From positions 3,534,001 to 3,598,000 of the forward strand of contig NZ_CP038159.1 of NCBI RefSeq assembly GCF_004526235.1: 64,000 bases of DNA. Direction: 5' to 3'. Below, in pieces: positions 56,715-64,000 of the stretch. The notes beneath the pieces are model-generated. The model ran no database searches and was not told where the DNA came from. It saw only the letters and a program-made list of their open reading frames with translations. Each line of letters opens with the position of its first letter. Positions within the stretch are counted from its first letter, which is position 1. The position numbers and the translations under genes were made by a program. The stretch comes from Sphingobacterium sp. CZ-2. Lineage in GTDB: Bacteria; Bacteroidota; Bacteroidia; Sphingobacteriales; Sphingobacteriaceae.

Positions 56715-57059
56715 CTAAATACCGAAGAAGGATTTGATAACGGTCGCCACCACAACCAAAAATACACAGCTTCCGAACCATGCTGCGGCAACCTTTCCTG
56801 TGTCAGGATCTCCATTGTTCCATTTCTGGAAGACCTTCACCGCGCCTATGAGCCCCAGCAGGGCTCCCACTGCGTACATGAGGTTCGTTCCGGCATCGAA
56901 ATAGCTCCTAACCCTTTGGTTAGCTTCGTTTATTCCGGAAATCCCATCCTGGGCGTATAAGCTGCCCTGCACGATCAGCACATATGCAAGTGAAAGAATG
57001 GTGCGAATGAAACTGAATTTTCCAGGAATGGAGTCCCTGTTCGTTTTTGGTGTTCTCAT
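56715..57059 (-). CDS. traE: conjugative transposon protein TraE
   Basis: A 114-residue membrane protein (DUF4134 family, VirB2-like pilin position). A longer-than-usual basic N-terminus (~16 residues) precedes a signal segment ending near QGSLYAQ. The core DGISGINEANQRVRSYFDAGTNLMYAVGALLGLIGAVKVFQKWNNGD is classic TraE, with a second membrane helix at the C-terminus. It is the first recognisable gene of the leftward tra operon; traA-traD are not found upstream. Confidence 0.93.
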   Translation of the reverse strand: MRTPKTNRDSIPGKFSFIRTILSLAYVLIVQGSLYAQDGISGINEANQRVRSYFDAGTNLMYAVGALLGLIGAVKVFQKWNNGDPDTGKVAAAWFGSCVFLVVVATVIKSFFGI

Positions 57060-58093
57060 AAGATATCTGGTTTAAAATGAAGCCCTGCGGTGTTGCATCC
57101 CTTAGCATGTGTTATTCCTGTGCATTGCACCATGGAGCACACCGGAGGGTTCAAAAATGTTAATTCGATCGTTACAGTTAAATCCATTCCCCTCAGGGGG
57201 CAGGATCCACATTCACACATCCTTCTCGGACTATGCAAAACAATATGACCAAAGAAAGTCCATTAACATAGATTGGTCAAGTACAATATGGACCTGTACC
57301 CAGAATTGTACCCATGCAGACATGGATCCCAGTGCATCGGCGCAGACCGATCGATAATGGGGGGATAAAATAACGGCTCAAAGGATGGATTTTAAACTGC
57401 CCCTTTTATAAATAGTAACCCTTCTCTGGGAGAACGGACTTCTATCAAAGGCATGATGCAAGATATTTTGTGTCAATACCGGACAAAAAGGGACCAGCTT
57501 ATGGAAACAGAAGAACCAAATGGACCAAGGTTGTTTAATTTTGCTAAATGATGGGGTTGTTCTGGAAAATGGAACGAGGGATCGGTGTATTAATAGGTAC
57601 ATGGAAACACTGCTAAGTTTGCCATATGGACCCCAACAGGCCATAACCCATTCTTTATAAGAGAATTGGCACGATGAATATGGCAAAAATTCCTCTCGGT
57701 GAGATGGCGTGACGGTTCCGCTGGGATGCCTTGTCCAGATACTTTATTCCACTCCCAAAAACGCAAGTGGTTTGCCTGCCTAAAGGTTATTGGGCAGGTT
57801 GAACTGGTAAACGAAGGTATTTAGCTGTGTGGTTGAAGTCGGATCGAGCCGATCGTCGGTAAGGTATCGCAAGATCAAGCGGGATCAAAATATATTCGGG
57901 AGGATATTATGCCCCACCTACACATTCTTGGGATCTGATCCGGCCCTACGATGCCACCAGATATATATTGCCAAGCCCCACCAGTAACTTTACCCGGAAA
58001 AAAAAGATGAATTATCCTAAAGGATGGCCATGCCCGGAAATATGACCACCAATCGATCGATTCAGGAGAACAATTGTCGAATCCCCAATTTGG

Positions 58094-58471
58094 TTATCTC
58101 GAATTCATAGGGTATTCCGAAATTATACCGTTATCATTTTTAGGGACCAGTTTGGAGGACCGAACCAATCTCACTAACGTAGGTTTAAAGTTGGGATGCA
58201 TCTCAAGATCCAATAAACTCTTATTTTGGTATACCCTATAAAGGATAACGTTCTCCAAATAATTTAACATCATCATTCTATTTTAAGGAATATTGATGTT
58301 AGTTGCAGGAATTGCCAGTTCGGAGTAAATAAAGCAATATTCATCCCAAACATAAGCGTAATTACGCATATTTCGCTTATTAAAAATTTTATCCCAGTGA
58401 CTGGATAAAATACAGCGGAAGGACCAGATGGTAAGAGCCGTTGGAAAGGAGGGAATACGGTAAATAAACAT
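58094..58471 (-). pseudogene. open frame interrupted by one stop
   Basis: Two frames in the same register (58283-58471 and 58094-58276) are separated only by a TAA at 58283-58285. The second restarts at ATG ATG ATG. Text such as LENVILYRVYQNKSLLDLE looks protein-like. Either a degraded gene or two chance frames; no family recognised. Confidence 0.2.
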
Positions 58472-58704
58472 TATCAGAAACCATATGTCGATAATACCAA
58501 TTTGATTTCTGACATGGGGAATTAAAGTACATTTAACCCATCATGTCCTACGGCCTCCACTTTTCGGTCATATTAACGAATAACGAAACCTGTGCTGAAG
58601 ATCGGTTCCCGAACGAGGAGATCAACACGTACTCTACTTCATATTAATTCAACATAAACTCCTATTCCTGATAATACCTCCAAGGGATACCTTTAATAAA
58701 TAAT

Positions 58705-58797
58705 ATGAACAGGGCAGTCAGCCAGTCGCTTGTCCTGCTTACTCTTTTTGGGACAGCTATGATAGATGTCATAATAAAGAACATTAAGTACTTATAG
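58705..58797 (+). CDS. 30-residue hydrophobic peptide
   Basis: MNRAVSQSLVLLTLFGTAMI continues with a basic tail (DVIIKNIKYL). It has one hydrophobic helix with charged ends, the layout of type I toxin peptides or small membrane regulators. A TACCTTTA promoter-like octamer ends 10 bases upstream, which would make the message nearly leaderless. A 17-residue basic/aromatic frame follows at 58808. Evidence is composition only. Confidence 0.3.
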   Translation: MNRAVSQSLVLLTLFGTAMIDVIIKNIKYL

Positions 58798-58962
58798 ATT
58801 AATCTACATGAAGAAAATGTGGAGAGCCATGGAGGTTTTGAAAAGACAATGGCCCGATTATTAACAATTCCTTATACAAAAATTAACGGATAGGAATATT
58901 CGTTTCCACGAGGTTTCGATTACCTTTATACAGTAATGGCATTCTCACATCTAATTTAATTT

Positions 58963-58997
58963 TCCCTGTTGGCCCCTTTCCGACAGGGATTGTTTTT
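58963..58997 (+). terminator. hairpin plus T-tract, unit 1
   Basis: TCCCTGT / ACAGGGA, a 7-bp stem with a 13-base loop, followed by TTGTTTTTTAT. No gene ends immediately before it. A TACCTTTA box lies at 58921-58928, so a ~60-base RNA could begin and end here. Confidence 0.55.
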
Positions 58998-59085
58998 TAT
59001 GGAATATTCAATATATTTGAATGATTCTCAGATTTATTAAATAATCGAAATTGATTCTGGTGGATTACTTAGGTAAATGTGAATA

Positions 59086-59115
59086 GGGTAGCACTTAAAA
59101 ATGTTACCCCTTTTT
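59086..59115 (+). terminator. hairpin plus T-tract, unit 2
   Basis: GGGTAGC / GTTACCC (one G-U pair) with a 10-base loop, then CCTTTTT. The 20 bases before it and the bases after the T-run resemble unit 3. Confidence 0.5.
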
Positions 59116-59305
59116 CTATTGTTGGAATGGTCTACGAATCAAAGTTTATAGCATCCGGTGCTGTGTTGATATACATTTGCCAGACATGCCACAACTCCTC
59201 GTCATTAGCTTGTAATAGCTAAAAAAATTAATTAGATTTAAATGTTCATCAGGCTATTGGTTGATAAAATATCAGGTCTGGTAAATGATTAGGTATAACT
59301 TGTAA

Positions 59306-59336
59306 GGGTGGTACTTTCTGGTACTGCCCATTTTTT
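59306..59336 (+). terminator. hairpin plus T-tract, unit 3
   Basis: GGGTGGTAC / GTACTGCCC, nine pairs with two G-U, 6-base loop, then ATTTTTT. The flanks TTAGGTA upstream and ATTG downstream are shared with unit 2, so the two units look like diverged copies. Confidence 0.5.
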
Positions 59337-59374
59337 GATTGCTAAATTAAATCCCTAATAATAATTGTTTTAGT

Positions 59375-59408
59375 ATCCTTGCCAGTTTATTTTGGCAAGG
59401 ATTTTTTA
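59375..59408 (+). terminator. hairpin plus T-tract, unit 4
   Basis: A perfect 10-bp stem ATCCTTGCCA / TGGCAAGGAT with an 8-base loop, followed by TTTTTATA. This is the strongest of the four terminator-like structures. Confidence 0.7.
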
Positions 59409-59748
59409 TAATACGATATCTAAGGATCAGAACCTCACAGGATATAAATTCATGCCAAGCGCATTTTCAATGTCCTTTTGGATCACCATATTAATTATCT
59501 ACCCCCGGAGTGGTTATGGTCAGCATCCTTTATGTCCTACTGCTGTTCGTACAGAATGTAGGTTTAGGCATCAGGATTGAAACTGTATTCCAATTTCATC
59601 ATTCTTTGGGAAAGCCTGATTCGAATGAACTTAGGATAGAAACCTATTTTTTTGGATTAGAAGAATGATAACAGTACTGTACCATCATGGGCATTGATCG
59701 AAAAGGTGCAAGGAGTCACAGGAATCTGCCATAATAAAAACTATTATG

Positions 59749-59786
59749 GTTTTAGGTACACCAGTCCCAGATGGTGTACCTAAAAC
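59749..59786. repeat. perfect 14-bp inverted repeat
   Basis: GTTTTAGGTACACC and GGTGTACCTAAAAC flank a 10-base centre. A perfect 14-bp match is unlikely by chance. There is no long T-run, so it could be an operator, a transfer- or replication-origin element, a recombination site or an RNA hairpin. Confidence 0.75.
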
Positions 59787-60130
59787 ACTTTGGACCAGGT
59801 TGGTACTGTATTTTTTCCTCACTTTTCATCCGATTACTTAGGCCAGGATTGGGTACGATGCGGATATGGCACATCTAGCAATAAATAGGATCCACCTTCC
59901 TTTTCACCACCGGCATTTTATATCTTTATTTTTTCCAATTGCGGTGCTTTGTTATCCTTTACGGAGGCCTTTAACGGATAATCGCAGATCTATGGAAAGA
60001 AAGGAATTAGGTTTGGACGATACAACGACCATAGAAGGATAATTTTTAGAACTAATGACCCGTCCTGAATTTATTACGGACCATTATTCAATCCAATAAA
60101 ATTTATGCTTCCATTTGGATGGCGCCAAGA

Positions 60131-61306
60131 TCAAAGGGCGCTGACCTTCGATGCGATCCGATCCAGAACCTCCAATACCTGCTCCCTATCCGATCGTTCA
60201 ACCTGATAGGACTTTACCCGTAGGGAATCAGCGGACAGGTGTTTTCGGTTCTTTGTAGAGAGATACGGCAGGATCATCCTATAGACCTGGCTGAGGGACC
60301 TTGCCTCTACCAGGCGGATCTCATCCATTGCCCTTAGAAGGATCGAGAGTTGGTCGGCCGATAGGTTGCACATCAACTTATTTGCTGGATTTACCTCTGT
60401 CCTCACTGTTCTTGGCTTATTCCCTTCCACCAATACCCCTGCATTTTCCAAATAGAAGATCTCTGCCTCGAACCAGCTCTCTAGATATTCCCGGACCCCC
60501 TGATAGGCGGGATTGAGGACGGCATCTTTTCGGAAGTGCATCTGCAGCATTTTTTTTCGGCAATCCAAGAGTACCACGAACTTGGCATCCCATGTGGGCT
60601 GCTCGGAGACCTTATGCTGGATACAACGAACTAGATCGTCCATAAATGCCTTGGAGTTATAGTTCATGTAGAATAGGAATCTTCCACTTGGCGAAAATGG
60701 GTGGGCCAGATCCTCCGACCAGTCCCAGCCGCCAACCGAGCTGAGCACCTTTAAAAAATACTGCCCTGCATCCTTACTTGGAAAGAACCTCAGATCAGTA
60801 CCAATTATGTACTCCTTGATCCTTTCCCCCATGAGCCCCATGTGGAGGTCCCCTGTCCAGAAAGGTTTTGTTTTTTCAAAGAGATCCGCAATATGCTCCC
60901 TATCATCCGCAAGGTCCGGATACTTGGACGATCCGGGGATCGGACATTCCAGCTTTTCCAGAATGGAGTTCATCATTTCAGAAACATGGCCCACCACAGC
61001 CTGTAAGACCAAATCCGCTTCACTTTGGGGGGACTTCATTTCCAAAAGAACCCACCCTCCGCTGAGTATCTGCTGCAATTGGACATACATGTCCATCAGC
61101 TTCTTCTTCTGTTCCATTGATTCCACTGGTCCCAGCAGCTCTTCCTCGAGCGATTTTTGGAACTCTCCGCAATATTCCTGCATTTGTTTGAACAGTCCGG
61201 TCCTATCAGGTAGATCTGGCGGAGGAAATTTTTCTGCTCTCCATACGATGATCAGTTCAAGTAGATTTTTGAAAAAATAAATCTGTTTATAAGTCGGGTT
61301 TTCCAT
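60131..61306 (-). CDS. RteC-like protein
   Basis: A 391-residue soluble, helical protein. Its C-terminal ~80 residues (KLMCNLSADQLSILLRAMDEIRLVEARSLSQVYRMILPYLSTKNRKHLS ... LRVKSYQ) resemble the C-terminal domain of RteC-type proteins that control conjugative transposon excision, and related Bacteroidetes element proteins. The middle region carries FLFYMNYNSKAFMDDLVRCIQ and WFEAEIFYLENAG. It is on the same strand as the tra operon, 3 kb upstream, and 72 bases downstream of a LytTR regulator gene. The RteC link is by pattern and should be tested by profile search. Confidence 0.5.
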   Translation of the reverse strand: MENPTYKQIYFFKNLLELIIVWRAEKFPPPDLPDRTGLFKQMQEYCGEFQKSLEEELLGPVESMEQKKKLMDMYVQLQQILSGGWVLLEMKSPQSEADLVLQAVVGHVSEMMNSILEKLECPIPGSSKYPDLADDREHIADLFEKTKPFWTGDLHMGLMGERIKEYIIGTDLRFFPSKDAGQYFLKVLSSVGGWDWSEDLAHPFSPSGRFLFYMNYNSKAFMDDLVRCIQHKVSEQPTWDAKFVVLLDCRKKMLQMHFRKDAVLNPAYQGVREYLESWFEAEIFYLENAGVLVEGNKPRTVRTEVNPANKLMCNLSADQLSILLRAMDEIRLVEARSLSQVYRMILPYLSTKNRKHLSADSLRVKSYQVERSDREQVLEVLDRIASKVSAL

Positions 61307-61378
61307 CTTAGTGATAAAATAGACCGAACCTATGATTTATCCTTCTGAGAAGGCGGCAAAGTTTTACTGACCCTAATT

Positions 61379-62131
61379 CTAAATTTTATTCGTATCAAGA
61401 AATGTCTTGAACTCCGAAGATAATCTGATCTTTCCCAGATCCAATGGTTCTTCGGTATGGTTCAGGTAGACCTTATGGTCACGATAGGAATGAAAAAAAT
61501 TAACATTGAAAGCATATTTCCTGGAACACCGTAGGAAAAGTCCCTGTGATGTACCCCCTATGATATCCTTCATGGATCTATAGGACATATGGATACTGTG
61601 CCTGTTAATGGTAGTGATCTCCACCATTCCATCCACCGCGGTAAGATAGACGATGTCCCGGTGGAACACCCTTACCCGTTGGCCCTTTCCGGGGCCACTC
61701 AGGTGGAAGTAGTCATAGTTGTCCTCGATTTCATTCCACTGATTGTCCATTCGGTGGTTCGTGAAATTAAGGGCATCAAGGGCACGCTGAAGTGCGACCT
61801 TAAGGCGAAAGGGTTCAACAGGCTTGAAAAGGACATCGACCACACGCTTGTCGTACCCCAGTTCCTCGAACCTCTGGTGGGCGGTGCACAGAATCGTAAG
61901 GACCTCCCTTTTCGGGGAGGCATCCATGAACTCGAATCCGTTAATGCCTTCCATTTCGACGTCCAGAATGATAAGGTCAACCGGGTTCACCCGCAGGAAC
62001 CGCAGTGCATGCATAGGGTTGGTGAAGCTACCTGCTAATTCCACGAATTCTATCTTTTTGAATTCCGATCTCATTTTTTCCAGAAATACTTCCTGATCAT
62101 CGACCAGGATGGTATACAGTTTTCTCATCAT
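61379..62131 (-). CDS. LytTR-family response regulator
   Basis: A 250-residue DNA-binding response regulator. The start is one of two adjacent ATGs at 62131. The receiver (1-120) has acidic DD at 11-12, D57 (LIILDVEMEGINGFEF) and the lysine in VLFKPVEPF. The LytTR DNA-binding domain (~140-245) has RVRVFHRDIVYLTAVDGMVEITT, then HMSYRSMKDIIG, FLRCSRKYAFNVNFFHSYRDHKVYL and LRLSSEFK-like ending. Its kinase gene ends five bases upstream. Confidence 0.93.
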   Translation of the reverse strand: MMRKLYTILVDDQEVFLEKMRSEFKKIEFVELAGSFTNPMHALRFLRVNPVDLIILDVEMEGINGFEFMDASPKREVLTILCTAHQRFEELGYDKRVVDVLFKPVEPFRLKVALQRALDALNFTNHRMDNQWNEIEDNYDYFHLSGPGKGQRVRVFHRDIVYLTAVDGMVEITTINRHSIHMSYRSMKDIIGGTSQGLFLRCSRKYAFNVNFFHSYRDHKVYLNHTEEPLDLGKIRLSSEFKTFLDTNKI

Positions 62132-62136
62132 AATGC

Positions 62137-63192
62137 CTAGATTAACCTTACTAAGATGTCGACCAGGAAAATATCCTGGTCCCTTTCGATCTTCAACTGG
62201 CAGCGGTCCTTGAACAGTGTATCCAAACGGTTCCTCATATGAACAAGGCCAAGCCCATGGCTGATCAGGCCATGACCTGAAGGATTGCATTTGTTCCTTG
62301 CCAGAATCCTGTAGGAATCCCTCTGCACATCCACCTCGATAACTGCCGGGTGCAGGGGATCATAAGCCGATCCATGCTTGAATATGTTCATCACCAGACC
62401 AAGAAGGGTAGTTGGTGGTATGACCACTCCCTTGGTGTTCCCCGAGACTTTCCATTCCATCTGTGGCTTTCTGGAGGAGATCAGCATCTGGAGCGACAGG
62501 TATTTCCTTGCCATTTCTATCTCTTTGCTCAACAGGATTTCCCGTCCCCCGTCCACACTTCCAGAACCCATGAAATATTCCACCAGCTGGTACATCTGGG
62601 TGAGCTGGGATCCGATCTGCGAATTTGCCGTCCCCAACTGGCTTTCCCACATCTGGAATACGTTAAGCAGAAAATGTGATGGGATCTGTTCAGCCTGACC
62701 ATGGTATTCATAGTCCTTACGGAGTGTCTCTTCCCTGAACCTCATCTCCATCTGCTCGATTTTCTCTGCAATTTCGTTCATTCTTTTGGAATTCAGGAAA
62801 TCAAGGATTGCCAGAAAAGTGAAATGTCCCAACATGATAAGGCAGGTCTGGATAAACTCCCGGAGATCGAAATCCTTTCCCTGAACGACATATTTACCGT
62901 ATACGATCCCTTTCTGTTGCCAGCCATAGGTCATCAGATAGACCAAAAGCCCGCATATCACCAGGAACCCTCCAAGAAGGCAGATCCCTGCCAAGATTTT
63001 GCCTGTTCCTATCCACCTCTTTAGAATGGTCCTCACGCCGTAGAATACGAACGCAAAGAAAGGGAGTGACACCAGAACGGTCCAGAAGGAAAGGTCCTGG
63101 TTGCCCAACTTGTTGATGGCATAGAACAGCAGGGCGTAGACCATCCAACTGATCACGTGCAATTTGATCAAATAATTCCTCTGGTTCCTCAT
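62137..63192 (-). CDS. LytS/YehU-type sensor histidine kinase
   Basis: A 351-residue membrane kinase with four membrane segments (~12-28, 37-55, 67-88, 115-133) and a coiled linker. The His_kinase box QIPSHFLLNVFQMWES has H173, where the family usually reads NPHFLFN; Asn-Pro is replaced by Pro-Ser. The ATPase part has IPPTTLLGLVMNIFKHGS and HGLGLVHMRNRL in place of the usual IPPLLLQPLVENAIKHG and GIGL. These changes suggest a divergent but probably working kinase. It is paired with the LytTR regulator five bases downstream. Confidence 0.85.
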   Translation of the reverse strand: MRNQRNYLIKLHVISWMVYALLFYAINKLGNQDLSFWTVLVSLPFFAFVFYGVRTILKRWIGTGKILAGICLLGGFLVICGLLVYLMTYGWQQKGIVYGKYVVQGKDFDLREFIQTCLIMLGHFTFLAILDFLNSKRMNEIAEKIEQMEMRFREETLRKDYEYHGQAEQIPSHFLLNVFQMWESQLGTANSQIGSQLTQMYQLVEYFMGSGSVDGGREILLSKEIEMARKYLSLQMLISSRKPQMEWKVSGNTKGVVIPPTTLLGLVMNIFKHGSAYDPLHPAVIEVDVQRDSYRILARNKCNPSGHGLISHGLGLVHMRNRLDTLFKDRCQLKIERDQDIFLVDILVRLI

Positions 63193-63255
63193 GGCTCGGG
63201 TCCTTTGTTGGATGTGGGCATATCTTGCTGCCCTTAAAATACGAAATCCGTCGCT

Positions 63256-64000
63256 TCAGTCCAAAAGTAATTTACAAAGTCCAAAATGGGTCTGGGAATC
63301 GACCTGATGAACCCTATAACTGAACCTGTCCAGTATATTTGGGAAGTAGAGGGGCATGACCCTGTGTTCAGGACTCCAGATGTTTTTATCGGACAGTATA
63401 GGCCTTGATTGATGGAGGTAGAAAAGGGATTCCCAGTTCACTGGTGAATCCTTCAGATATTCAGAAAAACGGGCATATATCCTCCGTATACTTGTATCGA
63501 CGAAATCCGACCTATCCCTGAATTCTTTTGGGTCAAACCGTTCGATGACCTGCAAATAGGGTTCAGCGTCTACGCTGGCTGAGGTTTCCAGCACGAATCG
63601 GGTCCTTATAGAAAGCAGGTGTGCCAGTTCCATGAATCCGCTCCTTATACCGATTGATCCCATCAGGAGCTGCTGGTCCCTTAGTCCATCGGGAACAATT
63701 GAACCTTTCGAACCCGAATTCCCGTCAGCGTATACAAAAATATCTACTCCCCGCTCAAGGTGCCCTCTAATTCGCAGACCCAGGAATGGGTTCTCGGCCC
63801 TTTCAAGAAAAAGCCTCGGTCCACCATTCTCAGTCTGCATCCATCCAGAATAGAATCGCGAATACTTTTCATATACTTCCTCCGAGATTACCACCGCCAC
63901 CGATCTGCCAGAGGTAATCAGGAGCAGAGGGAGCATCCTGTACTTGCCATAATGGAAGGTGACAAACAGTTCAGGATCCTGCCCTGCCCCCTTAGAGTCG
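63256..64000 (-). CDS. LpxL-like acyltransferase-family protein, 5' end outside window
   Basis: The frame stays open to the window edge, so the N-terminus is missing; an internal ATG at 63936 is not likely to be the true start. The visible ~247 residues include LFVTFHYGKYRMLPLLL, matching the HxG... catalytic-His region of lipid A acyltransferase relatives, then HLERGVDIFVYADGNSGSKG and the late VNWESLFYLHQ, which corresponds to the PxxWxxxLxLH ending of that superfamily. Such stand-alone homologues in Bacteroidetes often lie near peptide or natural-product genes rather than lipid A genes. The gene starts upstream of the LytS-like kinase on the same strand, 63 bases away. Confidence 0.55.
   Translation of the reverse strand, partial: DSKGAGQDPELFVTFHYGKYRMLPLLLITSGRSVAVVISEEVYEKYSRFYSGWMQTENGGPRLFLERAENPFLGLRIRGHLERGVDIFVYADGNSGSKGSIVPDGLRDQQLLMGSIGIRSGFMELAHLLSIRTRFVLETSASVDAEPYLQVIERFDPKEFRDRSDFVDTSIRRIYARFSEYLKDSPVNWESLFYLHQSRPILSDKNIWSPEHRVMPLYFPNILDRFSYRVHQVDSQTHFGLCKLLLD

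Larger units (their letters stand above)
57060..60130. other. 3-kb gene-poor region upstream of traE
   Basis: No frame here looks like a standard gene. It contains two tiny rightward ORFs (58705, 58808), a leftward frame split by one stop (58094-58471), four hairpin/T-tract structures (58963-59408) and a perfect inverted repeat (59749-59786). It must also contain the tra operon promoter. A replication or transfer origin could lie here, but no known oriT signature was recognised. Confidence 0.5.

Noticed and set aside
57378-57686. 102-residue leftward frame upstream of traE
   Set aside because: Composition is rich in Ser, Phe, Pro and Trp with no domain pattern, typical of a chance frame in this region.
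1-64000. CRISPR array or insertion sequence
   Set aside because: No regularly spaced repeats and no transposase-like protein were seen anywhere in the window.

Overview
The window looks like chromosome of a Bacteroidota bacterium, most likely a Sphingobacteriaceae member close to Sphingobacterium or Pedobacter. This rests on gene content: fimbrillin-type lipoproteins with a FISUMP-like tail, a Bacteroidetes-type TraE-TraN conjugation module, SGLT/BCCT transporters, GH43 and sulfatase enzymes, LytTR and hybrid two-component proteins, and several close matches to the Bacteroidetes -7 promoter box TAnnTTTG. No rRNA or tRNA gene was found. Identifications come from reading motifs, not from database searches.

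Layout. 0-7 kb is gene-poor: small hypothetical ORFs, a zinc-ribbon protein, a frameshifted histidine-kinase remnant, a BCCT osmolyte transporter and an ECF sigma factor. 6.9-15 kb is a leftward galactose operon. In transcription order it runs triple-domain GH43 enzyme, galT, galK, a lipoprotein aldose 1-epimerase and an SGLT-type sodium/sugar symporter. It would release, import and convert galactose from a polysaccharide. 16-24 kb holds two copies of one module, a 51-58 residue peptide followed by a large fimbrillin-like lipoprotein, with an MmpS-like small lipoprotein and a NarL-type regulator/kinase pair between them.

24-34 kb is a leftward signalling block. It has a PAS protein ending in a histidine-bearing dimerisation helix without an ATPase domain, a receiver, then receiver-CheR-receiver-hybrid kinase (three receivers)-receiver/PAS kinase. 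34-40 kb is housekeeping: metallophosphoesterase, hemH, ispH, ndk, a metallo-beta-lactamase-fold hydrolase and a PAS-LuxR regulator. 40-45 kb has an orphan gene, a formylglycine-type sulfatase and an amidinotransferase-fold enzyme.

46-57 kb is a leftward conjugation operon (traE, F, G, three related TraI-like proteins, J, K, a TraL-position protein, M, N, a DUF3945-like protein and a winged-helix protein), part of an integrative conjugative element or plasmid-derived island. 57-60.1 kb is about 3 kb with no convincing large gene. It carries a run of hairpin-plus-T-tract structures, a perfect 14-bp inverted repeat and tiny hydrophobic ORFs. 60-64 kb has an RteC-like protein, a LytS/LytTR two-component pair and a partial LpxL-like acyltransferase that runs off the window edge.
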